54,587 nt of DNA from Selaginella moellendorffii (GCF_000143415.4 NW_003314386.1:375783-430369), one strand, 5' to 3'; positions 11,207-22,120 are shown, numbered from the stretch's first letter. Notes: generated from the letters alone by a model not told the origin. Numbers and translations: made by a program.

Positions 11207-12922
11207 TCACGGTCTCGAGGTGCCCTCCGGCAGCGGCGACTCCTTTTGCTCGTCAAGGTACTTCATCATGAACAGGTGGTCGCCGTCTGGTTTCCTCTGG
11301 AACATCCGATAGTGCTTCTTCGCCAAAGTCACGCAGGGCCGATATGGATTCACGTAGCGCGCCATAAACTCCTTGTTGTCCATGTACAGCATCTGCGAAA
11401 GCTGCGGCTCGCGCGAGAGCTCGCCTCTGTCGTGGAGCAGCTTGAGAACCTCGTAACGGAGTTTTATCCTCCGCTCAAAGTGGCTGTAGAGGAAAGTCGG
11501 GTTTCCCAGCAGCGCCTGCGGTGATAATCCCATTACCTCCGTAAGATACTTCACTTTGGTCTCCAGTCCATCCTTGCTTATCTTCAGGATCCGCGGGTCC
11601 CTGGATATCATCTTTACCAAATCCTCGCCACTAAATCCCAGGCTTTGCAGGTACTTGAGGCGCGATTTCATGTGCCTGATGCCTTCCGCGACACCCCAGC
11701 ACAAAGCCAGCACCATTCCATCCGGCCCCAGGTACGCTATATTTTTCAACAGCCTCGGAAGCTTCTCCTTGTTGTCAATCGCGAAGATGGCCGGCCTTTT
11801 GACAATCAGCTTCGAGAGTTTCTCTCCCGTGATCCCGGCACCTTCCAGAAACGCCACCGTAGGCTTCATCTTGTTCTCAACGCTGTGCGCCAGAATAGCC
11901 GGGAAAGCAACCAATATCTGCCTCACGTTCCACGGCCTCAGTCCCAGTCCTTGGAGATAGCCGATCTTCTCGGAGAGGCTGTCAACGCTGTAGCCGACTA
12001 TGCTCGGACACCGTGCAAAGATACGAGCTATATCCGCCGGGTGGACCTTGTGGCTTCTCAAAAACTTGACTTTGGACTTCATCGTTTTGTTGAAGTCGAG
12101 AAGTAAAGCCTCCGGGTGGCTCTTGAGAATTCTCGAGATCTCAGGCTTCTCCAGATTCAGATCCAGCTGGAGATAATCCAGCGTCGTGATGTAGTCGATC
12201 TTCGGAAGCTCCAGTAGCAAAAAACCAAAATGCTTGATGAGTCGTCTCATCGCGGGCTCCTGGATCTCAAAGTCACGTAAAACTTGCAAGAATGGCTCCC
12301 AGTGGTCCTTGATGGATGGAGTGAAAATCCCGGGATAGCGCGAGCACAGCACCTGGAGTCCCTCGGCCACCACACCGTTTGTATGCAAGTACTGGAAGAG
12401 ATTGAAAACCTCGGACGTGTTTGCCTCGAACAAGAACTTGTTCTTCTCGAGAAGATTTCCCACGGTCTTCCTCTCCACCTTGAGCTCTTCCAAGAACGCC
12501 GTCACAGCGACGACGTGCTGGTATCTAGTCCTCATCACGGCCATCTTCTCCGGATCACCATCTCCCGGCAACTCCATCCCAATGCTCTCGTAGAAGAGCA
12601 AGACTTTGTCGACTCTCATCTTCGCGAGGTGGCCCTGGATCTTCTCCGCTATAATCTCAGCGCTGGAATTCTGCCCATGCGCGCTCTCGAAGGAATCCAA
12701 CACCTGTCTCGCGAAAGTCGACGCATTGCCCGCGATCGCCTGCGCTACCTCCGCCGGCATTTTCCTCTCCGAGTGGAGAAAACTTCCGAGCCCGTCCACC
12801 ACAGCTCGCAGCCGCTCCTCCATGCTGGCCAAGGAACACATCCCCGCCCTAGAGATCCACCCGGCATTGTGGATCCTCACCCTGGAGGCGCCGGACAGAG
12901 TAGAGAGCAATCGCAGCGCCAT
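11207..12922 (-). CDS. mTERF-domain organellar protein
   Basis: Single-exon gene of 571 aa. The first ~35 residues (MALRLLSTLSGASRVRIHNA...) are basic and lack acidic residues, as in mitochondrial or plastid presequences. From about residue 150 to 520 the protein is a row of mTERF helical repeats with the typical L..LG......I...P.ll pattern, for example IARIFARCPSIVGYSVDSLS, VRQILVAFPAILAHSVENKM, KLIVKRPAIFAIDNKEKLP and LVKMISRDPRILKISKDGLE. mTERF proteins bind organellar nucleic acid and act in transcription, termination or intron splicing. The plant family is large and I cannot assign a numbered orthologue. Starts and ends are clean, with no sign of decay. Confidence 0.92.
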   Translation of the reverse strand: MALRLLSTLSGASRVRIHNAGWISRAGMCSLASMEERLRAVVDGLGSFLHSERKMPAEVAQAIAGNASTFARQVLDSFESAHGQNSSAEIIAEKIQGHLAKMRVDKVLLFYESIGMELPGDGDPEKMAVMRTRYQHVVAVTAFLEELKVERKTVGNLLEKNKFLFEANTSEVFNLFQYLHTNGVVAEGLQVLCSRYPGIFTPSIKDHWEPFLQVLRDFEIQEPAMRRLIKHFGFLLLELPKIDYITTLDYLQLDLNLEKPEISRILKSHPEALLLDFNKTMKSKVKFLRSHKVHPADIARIFARCPSIVGYSVDSLSEKIGYLQGLGLRPWNVRQILVAFPAILAHSVENKMKPTVAFLEGAGITGEKLSKLIVKRPAIFAIDNKEKLPRLLKNIAYLGPDGMVLALCWGVAEGIRHMKSRLKYLQSLGFSGEDLVKMISRDPRILKISKDGLETKVKYLTEVMGLSPQALLGNPTFLYSHFERRIKLRYEVLKLLHDRGELSREPQLSQMLYMDNKEFMARYVNPYRPCVTLAKKHYRMFQRKPDGDHLFMMKYLDEQKESPLPEGTSRP

Positions 12923-12947
12923 CGCGGTCGCGCTTACCTCTCCATCT

Positions 12948-12995
12948 TGCTTAAACCCTAAAATTCGAGCTCCATGTGTGCCCTAACTAGGGTTT
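12948..12995 (-). promoter_or_regulatory. Telo-boxes upstream of the mTERF gene
   Basis: AAACCCTA near 12952 and TAGGGTTT near 12987, in opposite orientations, within 75 bp of the mTERF ATG. These are common in plant genes expressed in dividing cells. The function is inferred. Confidence 0.4.
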
Positions 12996-14365
12996 TAAAA
13001 TCAACGGTCACGAGAGAGTCTTCTCTGGATTCGGCTACGTCGTCACCATCGATACCTTGACAATCGAGAGGAGAACGTACCTTCCATTTTTTTAACCTTG
13101 TCGTGGAGCTACAGGCCAACCCTTCGTGCCTCCATGCCACCCAATGCCAATCTGTCATATACGTGATTGCATTGGCAGCTATGGTTGGTGATGTGGCTCC
13201 ATGATTGAATTTTAAACCCCAAAACCACCGCGCCAACCAAAATGGCCCAAATCAAAAGGCATGGAATGATCTCAAATAATAGATTCCGCGAACTACTGTT
13301 TGGCTTGGCCCTCTTCTAGAAAGTTGGCGAGCATAGCAAAGGCAAGTGTGTTTCTAGGTGTCTAGGGCACACCATACCAGCTGCTGAGTGTGAGATCTCA
13401 CCAAGAGCCCTAAACTTTTTTTTTGCCGGTGGTGGAGTTGGGAGAACTGGCCCATTTGGGGCGCACGTCACCAATGTGGACGTTCTGCCTGTCATGACGT
13501 CCTGGGTAGCGTCGTTTGCCCGGTGGTTTAAGTGTCAGGCCACGTTTGGCCGTTTGTGTTACCCGGCGGTAAAAGTGGTAAAGGTCCGGCGGCGGACATT
13601 CCGTCACACTGGGGTGTCAGCAGACGAACATTCCGTCCGGCGGGAAATGGGGGAAAACGAGAGGTTTTACGCGGAGACGCTGGACATTCCGGCGTGGAAT
13701 GGCCAGCGAAATGGACATGGGCATGAGCAGAGAGAGAAGGGGAGGGAGGAGCCTAGAAGGGAGGATTAGAAAAACGCGATGAATTGGGAGGAGAGATCCC
13801 TTCTGGAGGTTGGCCAATTGGGCCCAAGCGACGATCCACGCGATCGCGACGCCATCGCCCATCCACACCATCACAAGTTTGAAGATTTCTCGCTCGCGAT
13901 TGCGCCTGTTGGTGGAGGCGGTAGTAGTAGTCGTCACTGGTACAGAGGAGTAGTAATTAGAAGGAAAGGAGGAAGAATTGCGATGGAAGGAAGGCGCTAG
14001 CTGACCTGAGAGGAATGATGGTGAGCGAGTAGAAGAGTGAGTGCCTTGGAAATCCAAGCTAGCTTCTCCTTCTCCTTCTCTTCTCCTTGTTCTTGGGGAA
14101 TTCGCTGGAATTCGAGCTTCGATCCCGCATTCCAGATCGCCCACCAAAGGATCCAGCATTCAAAACTCGCCAGGGACGCGGAATTCGCGCCGTGTTTCCT
14201 CGAGCACTCTTTCGGCTGCTCTGCAAAGCTGTGGCTTTCCTTTTGACGCCCAAAAATCTGGAACAGGACGAAAAGAATGAGGAGCTTTTCAAAAGCTGGA
14301 TGATCTGAAAAGGAGGAAAAGAGAGCAGGAAAATCGAAAGAAGAGAGGAATTTGTCTCGCTCACC
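12996..14365. other. Divergent intergenic region, mTERF / O-fucosyltransferase
   Basis: This holds the 5' flanks of both neighbours. A GC-rich stretch at 13430-13700 is rich in GTTTGCCCGG/CCGGCGG-type words, but its open frames show no domain. The 180-aa minus-strand frame at 13617-14159 looks like a chance frame over the 5' UTR of the O-fucosyltransferase. Confidence 0.45.
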
Positions 14366-16337
14366 ATGCCAAGTCTGATCTCAATCGCCGCTCCACAGGT
14401 GGATGAATTCATCACCTCCCCGAAGAAGCTCAAAGCCGCGGCAATTCGGCACAGCAGGAACTCCCGGTTGTGGAGAAGGATTCAAAGCACCACGCTGTGG
14501 CTCTTCCTCATCGTCAGCTTCACGCTCTTGACCATGATCAAGTCGGTCGTCATCTGGCATCCGGGAAACCTCCTCAAAAATCCATGTCAAACGGTAAGAA
14601 CCATCTATGGAATTCACCGGCGATTGATCACGGAGAACCTCAACCTCGATCTCGCGAGCCACCGGCGGCCTCAGCAGCAATTGCCGCTGATGATCCTCCC
14701 TCTCAAGCCGCACGAATTGCCCAAGAACTTGAGCGATTCGGAGAGGGAGTTTTGGAAGCAGCCCAACGATCTCGGGTACCGACCGTGCCTGGAGATCAGC
14801 AAGGAATATGCTCAGGCATCTAGCGCGATCATCCGGCAGAGGAGGAAGTATCTCATGGTGGTCGTGAACGGAGGATTGAATCAACAGAGGAACCAGATCG
14901 TCGACGCCGTGCTCATCGCCAGGATTCTCGAGGCCGCGCTTGTGATTCCAGTGCTGCAAGTCAACCAGATTTGGGGCGATGAGAGGTAGGCGCTAGCAAA
15001 AAATCTTTGACAAAATTTCCCACCAAAGAAGCTTTTCCATCGCAGCGAATTCTCGGAGATATTCGATGTGGAGCACTTCAAGAGGATCTTGAGAGACGAC
15101 ATCAGGATCGTCTCGTCGCTCCCATCTACGCACGTCGTGGCGAGGCCAGCGGTGGAGAGCAATATGCCGCTACACGCAAGCCCTGACTGGATTAAATCGC
15201 ACTACACCCGAAAGGTAGGCCAAATTCAAGCCAAGAAATCGATGCTTGGATGTTTACCGATCGACATTTTCCAGCTCCGCCGCGACGGCGTGCTGCTGCT
15301 ACGCGGAATGGACTCGCGCCTTTCCCATGATCTCCCGTCCGACCTCCAGAAGCTCAAATGCAAGGTAAGAGCCCTAACCCTAGAAACGAGAATTCTGGCG
15401 GGAGCTTTAAATTTGAAACCTTTTAGGCGGCATTCCATGCGCTGAGATTCGCGCCGTCGCTGCAAGCTCTCGGGGAGAAGCTCGCGAGGAGGATGTGGGA
15501 AGAAGGGCCTTTCGTGGCGCTCCATTTGAGGCTGGAGAAGGATGTGTGGGTGAGAACTGGATGCCTGCCGGGATTGAGCGCTGAATTGGACGAAGAAATC
15601 CGGATCGCCAGGATCAAAAGCCCCCAATTGCTCACCTCGCGATCCAACATGACTTTCGAGGAGCGACGTAAGCAGGGACTCTGTCCCCTCACTGCGCATG
15701 AGATCGCAAGGTAATAGGAAAAGTACGATTTCAATTGATCGATCAATTGCGATGGCAGGACATTGAGAGCACTGGGGGCGAATTCAAGGACTCGGGTATT
15801 CTGGGCTGGAGGAGAGGCATTTGGAGGATCTAAATCGCTGGAGCCACTGAGGGCAGAGTTCCCGCTTCTCTACGACAAATTCTCCATTGCTGAGCCATGG
15901 GAGATGGAGCCATTCAGGGAAAAAGCTTCGAGCTTGGCCGCGATTGATTATATCATCACCCTCAACAGTGATGTCTTCATCCCCTCCCATGGTGGAAACA
16001 TGGGCCACGCTCTCCGGGTAAGCAAAAACAAGGTTTTAGTTCTCTCCAAAGTTCTTCAAAAACATGATCTCACAAAATTTCTCTTGACTGCCAGGGTCAT
16101 CGAGCATACGTTGGTCATCGCAAGTACATCACGCCACAAAAGAGAGATTTGATCCAGCTGTTTCTCAATTCAAGCTCCATGCGCGAGGAAGAGATAAATG
16201 ATGAGATCAAGAGGCTCCACTCTGAGGCCAATGGAAGACCCCAGCTTAGAATGGAGAAACCAACTAGGGATGTGCTCGGTTACCCTGTACCTGAGTGTAT
16301 GTGCCGCTCATCAAGAACTTGGCATGCTGTTGTTTAG
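14366..16337 (+). CDS. Plant O-fucosyltransferase family protein (GT106/DUF246 type)
   Basis: Six exons in frame: 14366-14985, 15046-15214, 15275-15364, 15427-15710, 15759-16017 and 16095-16337 (554 aa). Type II topology: a short basic cytosolic N-terminus, one membrane anchor at about residues 43-64 (LWLFLIVSFTLLTMIKSVV) and a lumenal catalytic domain, so probably Golgi. Family blocks: YLMVVVNGGLNQQRNQIVDA (GDP-sugar binding region), FVALHLRLEKDV (the HxR-type motif), CPLTAHEIARTLRALG, and SHGGNMGHALRGHRAYVGHR near the C-terminus. Members of this family include pectin rhamnosyltransferases (RRT) and putative fucosyltransferases, so the sugar donor is not certain. Confidence 0.93.
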
Positions 16338-17756
16338 AAGTTTTTCTAAGAATTTCTTCCAAAAAAGTCATTTTTGTGAATTTAAGTTGGTCATCGGGTT
16401 GGGTGACTTCGTAGGAAGTACAGTTTTTTAAATGAATTTTATCAGAGAAAAGCAATATAACTTTTTGTGACATTGGTTTGGCATATATCCAGTTTGTTTT
16501 TATCCATGATTGTTCTCAACACCCACCCGAAGAGCCAGAGACATAAGAAATGTCGATGTCTGGAGATACAAAAAAAACCAAGCAAATAAAGTTAGTAACT
16601 ATAAATAGGACAAATATGCCAAATTGATTGTTAGTATTTGCTTTGAACCTCTTCACGAAGTCATTCTCAAAGGTTGGGAGCACTTTTCTTCACACCACAA
16701 AGCCTCTTCCACAGCGTATAAATTTTACTACTGCTGCTACAAAGCTTGATGTAAAACCTAATCAACCATCAGCCTTTCTTCAGATCATCTTGGAAAGGAG
16801 ATTCTTTGCTACAAAGAAGAAAAGACCAATCAAGGATGCCCCATATCACACAAGATTAACTAGCATCTTATAAAAAATCGCCTGGACTAGCACAGATTCT
16901 ATACATTAGGGCATGTTGCAATTGAAATATGCATTCAAGCCATAATAATTGAGAGATGCATGCAGAGGAGAGAGATTCTCACAATTAAAAAATAAAAAAT
17001 TACACTTAGTATGATGAAAAAAAAACTAGAGTTATACTCATGGATATATAGCATATCCCATAACAAAAATATTATGCACACAAACACGCATAATATTTTT
17101 GCATACAACTTTAAACAAATATATATATTCGTACATGTGTAAATATATAATACTCTCATACATAATCATTGCCATATTTATTTGATTTCAAAATATTTAT
17201 AGTGGATATAAATACTATTAAGTGATTGATAATTGTAACTCTGTTATTTCCAGCCCGTTCTGGCCAGATCCAGTTCCTAAACTAAAAAAGAATCCACCAT
17301 CACCAACAGCATGAAAACCATGCTCCATATGATTAGAAAAATGGGATTGATGGCGCTCTTTCAACACTAATTAGACCATACTTTTTCTAATCAGGCAGTT
17401 TTATTCACGCGCTTAAAGATCAATTTACTCCTGGAACATGAAGCGCAGCCCTTTGCGACGGCAAGTGCATCGCTCACGTCCTTGAAAGCCACTGCCGGGA
17501 CGACAAACACAAGAACACAGACGAAAGCTAAAAGCCGATTATATAGAAACAAAAATTCCTTTCTCGGCGCTTACCTGGACAATCCGCAGACCTCTGGTGG
17601 TAGCGAAGCCCATCTAAAGAACAGAGAAAGAATGAAGAAGGCACATTTTTTATCTGGCCAGATGCCAAAGTTGCCGTGAGCCTGACAAGAGAGAGAATGC
17701 GTCGCTTGAGGTAAGCTTGCCACCTCTGGGAGCCCCCTGACGCTCTTGATCGCTAT
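16338..17756. other. AT-rich spacer
   Basis: No supported gene. The stretch 16870-17240 is strongly AT-rich with ATATAT runs. It marks the change from the gene-dense left part to the repeat- and relic-rich middle of the window. Confidence 0.5.
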
Positions 17757-17905
17757 AAGAGGAATTGGTGATTGGTTTCTTTATCTTTGCACGATGCACC
17801 TTCCAGTCCCCTTGCAAACTTCAGCATTGTCCCCTTGCATCCAGGCAGCAACACCATGTGGTGGTGAGGATGCGCATTTCCGATGGATTGATCGGCAGCG
17901 CGATT
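17757..17905 (+). repeat. Dispersed block U, copy 1
   Basis: About 150 bp similar, in inverse orientation, to 22690-22850. Shared words include GGTTTCTTTATCTTTG / GGCTTCTTTATCTTTGG and CCCCTTGCAAACTTCAGCAT. I do not recognise a protein in it. Both copies sit beside relics of the AXS gene, so it may be a flank carried along with them. Confidence 0.6.
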
Positions 17906-17984
17906 GAAGTAAACGCATTTCTTTCCGCCCAGGATAGTAGCCTGGAGCGAGGATCACGCTCGAGAAGAACAGCGGGAACACGGG

Positions 17985-18300
17985 AAGATAAGTTATCGGG
18001 CCAGCAATCCTTATGTTCGTACTTCTCATCGGTGCCACAGCACACACAGGACCGTGACGTGAGCTCAAAGCAGTGTGATATGATGAACATTCCAGACATG
18101 ACAATCACAAGAGACAACTCGATTGTCTTTTTCTTTTTCCGAGTCCTCGAGTTCTTAACGTCTTTCCTTTTTTCGATCTAGTTTCCTTCAATCAATTGCG
18201 TCTGCTTTGACTGATTTGAGTCCTTTTTGTGTTTGATCCAGATTGGGAACCCAAGTTTTGGAATCGATGCTGACTGATGCAGCAACTAATGCCCAGTTTA
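17985..18300 (+). pseudogene. AXS relic: end of intron 7, exon 8 fragment, exon 9 fragment
   Basis: The stretch matches the 3' end of the intact AXS gene at 51557-53383. TTCTCATCGGTGCCACAG corresponds to the end of AXS intron 7; GACGTGAGCTCAAAGCAG and ATTCCAGACATGACAATCA to exon 8 (DVSSK, PDMTI); TGTTTGATCCAGATTGGGAA and what follows to intron 8 and exon 9. Most of exon 8 is missing and exon 9 is shortened, so it cannot encode enzyme. Confidence 0.8.
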
Positions 18301-18789
18301 GTAGAGAATAAAGGAGAGGCATATTTGCGCGGAATATTCGTGCAGCCACAGTGTTTTCTGTTGCCTTTGGAAACGTGGACTTGGGCTACGCTGCGGTATA
18401 ATAAAGGAATGGTGTGCTTCTTTAAAATCTAGTCCTTGTGCATACAATGTCCATAGCACCATAATTCACTTAGCAATTGATCAAACAAATTCGTTTCTTA
18501 AACCATATCAGCTAAAGGTAACTTCAATTTCCGTTCCCTAAAAGATATGCGCAAAAGCACGGGCATTGGAAGAGGTCCTTCTTCTTAGATCCCTTCCCTC
18601 TTGTCGCAATTAGATGGAAAGAAGCAGTAGATAAGACTATATGGTATCTGTGTGATCCAGTTAGCATCTCTTTGATGCAAATCCCACAAAGAACATCTCC
18701 TGGCCCACGATGATCACAGGCTATGCAATGCATGCTCGAGAGAAAAAACGAGATTGCATAACAACTCCTGCCTGAAATCTCCCATTTGA

Positions 18790-19020
18790 CTTGTTTGACG
18801 TTATACAGACCTTGACGATGGGACCAACGTGTACGAAGCAATGACCACTGGCCCAATCGCTACCTCGCCAACCCGCTCGTCCAGATGTACGGAAGGTGTG
18901 GCCCGGGCCGGTGAAGTGGCTCATCGATTGGATCTTAGTGTATGGGACCATCGCATGGAGTATGAGAGCGACGACTCTCACCGACTATGTCAAGAACATG
19001 CTCACACTGGAATAGCCCTA
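18790..19020 (+). pseudogene. PPR gene fragment
   Basis: A plus-strand frame near 18850 reads NRYLANPLVQMYGRCG, which fits the start of a PPR repeat (usually ANLLVQMYGKCG). The frame then runs to a stop at about 19015 without further PPR consensus. Isolated and truncated. Confidence 0.55.
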
Positions 19021-19140
19021 AGAAAGAAAAAGAATAAACAAAAAATAACTGAAAAAAAACACTGATAAAGGTGTTTATTTCCTTAAATCGTCGTTCCCTT
19101 TTCTTATGTTGTATATAATTCTAGGGAAGGGAAGAGAAGG

Positions 19141-19665
19141 ATGGCAATGGGTAAACGGGCGGCAGCGAGGGCGGCGATAGTATTCTTGGTGCTTGTCGTG
19201 ACGCAGGCATGCGGACGTGATTACTGCTCTCTCCGCCAGGCGCGCGGCTGCGGGAACGGCACTGTTGAGGTCGAGCATGCTATGAGCGCGCACAAGTGCT
19301 TCATAGCCGATACGGTTGTAGCTGCCACGCTCACAGATGTGCGCCGCCTCCCCAACTCGTATCTCATCCTTTTGGAGATGCCGGGCGTGACGAGCAGCAG
19401 CGATGTCAAGGTGGCGGTCTCGGGCTCTCAATTCCATCGAGTCGTGTCCATCGTTGGGATCTCTCACGAGGCGAAAGAGCGTCGCATCCTCAGGGATCGT
19501 GGCGCCTTCACCAAGATGTTTGCGCGAGAGTTTGTGCTCCCCGATGCAGTGGACGCGGAGAGGATAAGCTACCAGCTTCGCAGTGGTCTCTTGCGGGTGA
19601 CGCTGCCGCTTGTCCCAGGGCTGGAGCAGCAAGAGCAGCGAGAACAAGTTGTGGAGGAGGAGTAA
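19141..19665 (+). CDS. Secreted alpha-crystallin-domain protein, single-domain copy 1
   Basis: 174 aa. N-terminal signal peptide (hydrophobic AAIVFLVLVVTQA), then a Cys-rich spacer (CGRDYCSLRQARGCG ... HKC), then one alpha-crystallin-like domain at about residues 62-158 with the small-HSP landmarks LLEMPG and SGLLRVTLP. The frame ends just after domain 1 (EQVVEEE then TAA), where the full-length paralogues at 20978 and 33113 continue into a linker and second domain, so this is a 3'-truncated copy. A TATATAAT at 19112-19119 lies about 25 bp before the ATG. It may still be expressed as a one-domain secreted protein. Small HSPs are ATP-independent holdases; a secretory form would act in the ER lumen or outside the cell (inference). 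Confidence 0.7.
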   Translation: MAMGKRAAARAAIVFLVLVVTQACGRDYCSLRQARGCGNGTVEVEHAMSAHKCFIADTVVAATLTDVRRLPNSYLILLEMPGVTSSSDVKVAVSGSQFHRVVSIVGISHEAKERRILRDRGAFTKMFAREFVLPDAVDAERISYQLRSGLLRVTLPLVPGLEQQEQREQVVEEE

Positions 19666-19854
19666 CAGATGGGTGAGGTCGAGATATTATTTCACGGAAA
19701 TTAAGTAGTTAACTGGGATAGGAAATGTTCATAGACATAAATGTACATTTTGGGGAGTGAAGTTTGCTCCACCGGCATATGTAACCTCTTAACCAGGGTA
19801 TTTAAATGCCTAATGCCGCTGTTCTAAGCGCTGCCAAAGATCGAGGAGCGGGAA

Positions 19855-20230
19855 GCAACGTTCCCGTGCGCTCTCATGGCGCTGACGAGCAACAAGCGAG
19901 GGGACATGGACAAGATTTACGAGCTTCGGGACACGGGATATGTTTGATGAGATGCTCGTTTTGATGGAGTCTTACGCAGCTCCAATTCTCCAAGGTAAAA
20001 TGATTCTTGAGCTTCAATCATTCGCAGGAGTTTTACGAGACTAAAGCAGCGGCGTGTTGTTCGTGTTGTCTTGGGAAAACATTGCTATGACAGTTTCGGA
20101 AGATCACGACCTTTGCTGGAGGAAATTGTAACAGCGCAGCTCTTGGTAAGCGTTGAGCTTTCCTTTTACGTAGCAGCTTTTCTATGATAATTGTCAACGA
20201 GGTCTGCTTTAGTAGATTGGAGATGAGACT
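19855..20230 (+). pseudogene. Composite PPR-MATE relic
   Basis: The left end (to about 19935) reads like the tail of the PPR relic at 25260-25360 (ALMALTSNKRGDMDKIYEL). It then switches to pieces of the MATE gene at 48743-51298, out of order: first MATE exon 3 (ATGCTCGTTTTGATGGAG...CTCCAAGGTAA, near 19950), then the exon 1 end (GGAGTTTTACGAG...AAGATCACGACCTTTGC, near 20030-20115) with its splice donor. Nearly the same composite occurs in inverse orientation at 24860-25350. Confidence 0.75.
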
Positions 20231-20384
20231 TTCATCTTATGGCGATGAGGCATTCAGAAGCTTCTGGAGCTCTGATCATGCAAGTGTTTTAAGCTTTCTT
20301 TGGTGTTTGCTCAGGTACTTAAAGTCTTTTTGCAAGTGTTTTCTCACCTTTCTTGGTTCCAAATTTTACCTCGCTTTGCCACTG

Positions 20385-20560
20385 GTATGTATGTCTCTTT
20401 GCGGCTACAAGCGCGTCCAGGAGAGATTTCTCGAGAAACACATGTCCGAGAGAATAGGAAGAGTCCTCAAGGAAGAGCTGCAGCAGCAGTGACAGCCTCT
20501 TCCTTTTCGATTCGTGCCACAGATATTGGACAGCAGCACATCTCCGGACTTATGACTGAT
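20385..20560 (+). pseudogene. 3' end of a GT4 glycosyltransferase gene
   Basis: Reads GYKRVQERFLEKHMSERIGR then VLKEELQQQ and a stop at 20492, the usual C-terminal end of plant GT4 (glycosyl transferase group 1) proteins of the type whose larger relic lies at 32220-32800. Beyond the stop, 20493-20560 matches 32733-32800. No catalytic core is present here. Confidence 0.7.
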
Positions 20561-20689
20561 GCCTGGTTTGCAGCGTGCTTGGCGAGCTGGATATCACTTT
20601 GCATGATCCGAGGAGTGTTTGCCACGCCAAGCTCAGCTGTCGGGCGTCTTGCTGCTGCCCGGCTCTTGCGAAGAATCGACCATGCAGTA

Positions 20690-20960
20690 GAAGAGGTTGG
20701 ATCAGTCGGATCTCATCTGATAGACCTCTCTCCCTCGAGCTGCATCGACTGGAAGAGCGAGATAGCCGGGTTCCTGTTGGCCATGGCCTCGAAAGTTCTC
20801 TCATCATCGAGAAGAAATCCTGGAAGCATATTCGAAGAGCAAGCTGTAAACATTTATGAGGTCTGCAATAATAAACTTCAACAAATAACTTTTATAAAAC
20901 TAAGAAGCAGCAATTTAAATGTGATTTTGATTCTTGATTATGATGAAGGTTTTACAGCGT
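20690..20960 (+). repeat. 270-bp block, copy a (other copies inverted at 32810-33075 and direct at 43065-43320)
   Basis: Shared words include CCCTCGAGCTGCATCGACTGGAAGA, CATGGCCTCGAAAGTTCTCTCATCATCGAGAAGAAATCCTGGAAGCATATTCGAAGAGCAAGC and AAATGTGATTTTGATT (paraphrased by position; compare the three intervals). All three copies lie at the 3' side of an alpha-crystallin-domain gene. I recognise no protein in it. Confidence 0.7.
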
Positions 20961-20977
20961 ATACTGTGTCTACATAT

Positions 20978-22042
20978 TTACCTGAAACAATACTTCGCCC
21001 TCATCCTCCCAAACTGAACACCTTGGCATATGAAATGCTCTAACGCTTTATTCCATAGGCCCGCTATCCTTTGCCCGAGGCTTGGAACATGTTTGGGTAG
21101 CGTCACCTTGAGAAGCCCATCACTGAGATGATATGTTGCCACATCCTGCACGACACCGCGGGGGAAGTAAAGCCTGCGAGCAAACACTTTGGTGCTCGCT
21201 CCGCCCCGCTCCACTCTCACCGCTTCTCCGCCATCATCTTCGTCTCGAGCAACGCCAGTGATCTCGAGCACAAAGCCCGACTTGTCCTCCACCCAAGCGA
21301 TGTCCACGGTGGCCAACTGCGCGCCTGGCATCTCCGCGACGACCACATACGAGCCTGGACGATCCAAGATGTCCACCAATGGAGAGATGGTGACGACGCT
21401 TGAGTCGTCACCACAATCATCTGCGTCGTTGGAGGCGAGAGCTTCAGGCCGAATGAGCCCGGCCGCGTCTGAAATGGTGCACGAGGCCGGAGGAACACGC
21501 GCGGCAGGCACCGCAAGGTACTCCTCCTCCTCCACAACTTGTTGTCGCTGCTCTCGCCCTGTTTGCTCCAGCCCTGGGACAAGCGGCAGCGTCACCCGCA
21601 AGAGACCACTGTGAAGCTGGTAGCTTATCCTTTCCGCGTCCACTGCATCGGGGAGCACAAACTCTCGCGCAAACATCTTGGTGAAGGCACCACGATCCCT
21701 GAGGATGCGACGCTCTTTCGCCTCGTGAGAGATCCCAACGATAGACACGACTCGATGGAATTGAGAGCCCGAGACCGCCACCTTGACATCGCTGCTGCTC
21801 GTCACGCCCGGCATCTCCAAAAGGATGAGATACGAGTTGGGGAGGCGGCGCACATCTGTGAGCGTGGCAGCTACAACCGTGTCGGCTATGAAGCACTTGT
21901 GCGCGCTCATAGCGTGCTCTACCTCAACCGTGCTGTTGCCGCAGCCGCGCGCCTGGCGGAGAGAGCAGTAATCACGGCCGCACGCCTGCGCCGCGACAAG
22001 CACCAAGAATACCATCGCCACCCTCGCTGCTGCCATCGCCAT
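20978..22042 (-). CDS. Secreted tandem alpha-crystallin-domain protein, copy 2
   Basis: 354 aa, intronless as read. Residues 1-20 are a signal peptide (VAMVFLVLVAAQA). A Cys-rich spacer follows (Cys 21, 26, 34 and 50). ACD1 is about residues 60-156, with LLEMPGV and HSGLLRVTLPLVPG. A Glu/Gln linker with Cys 188 and 210 leads to ACD2, about 222-317, with VVAEMPGA, FVLEITGVARDEDDGG, KVFARRLYFP and LSDGLLKVTLPK. The G-L-L-x-V-T-L-P strand and the E-M-P-G turn are those of small heat-shock proteins (HSP20). No C-terminal IxI motif or KDEL is evident. The last ~25 codons after ALEHF are less certain: YCFR ends at a TTTCAG/GTAAAT that could be a splice donor. Almost identical to the copy at 33113-34177. 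Product and role are otherwise undescribed to my knowledge. Confidence 0.8.
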   Translation of the reverse strand: MAMAAARVAMVFLVLVAAQACGRDYCSLRQARGCGNSTVEVEHAMSAHKCFIADTVVAATLTDVRRLPNSYLILLEMPGVTSSSDVKVAVSGSQFHRVVSIVGISHEAKERRILRDRGAFTKMFAREFVLPDAVDAERISYQLHSGLLRVTLPLVPGLEQTGREQRQQVVEEEEYLAVPAARVPPASCTISDAAGLIRPEALASNDADDCGDDSSVVTISPLVDILDRPGSYVVVAEMPGAQLATVDIAWVEDKSGFVLEITGVARDEDDGGEAVRVERGGASTKVFARRLYFPRGVVQDVATYHLSDGLLKVTLPKHVPSLGQRIAGLWNKALEHFICQGVQFGRMRAKYCFR

Positions 22043-22076
22043 TCTTCACCCTTCTCTGCCCTAGCAACTGGACTAG

Positions 22077-22120
22077 GACTTATATACAAGAAAAGAAAAG
22101 GTATGAGCTCCCACGTGGAA
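22077..22120 (-). promoter_or_regulatory. TATA box and G-box of alpha-crystallin copy 2
   Basis: On the minus strand, TATATAAG at about 22079-22086 lies 37 bp before the ATG, and CACGTG near 22113 lies about 70 bp before it. The same arrangement occurs upstream of copies 3 and 4 (TATA near 34217 and 44364; CACGTG near 34252 and 44397). The promoter was therefore duplicated with the gene. I saw no perfect heat-shock element. Confidence 0.6.

Noticed and set aside
13617-14159. Minus-strand 180-aa frame upstream of the O-fucosyltransferase
   Set aside because: Low-complexity Ser/Thr and Leu/Pro stretches, no domain; overlaps the probable 5' UTR of the plus-strand gene.
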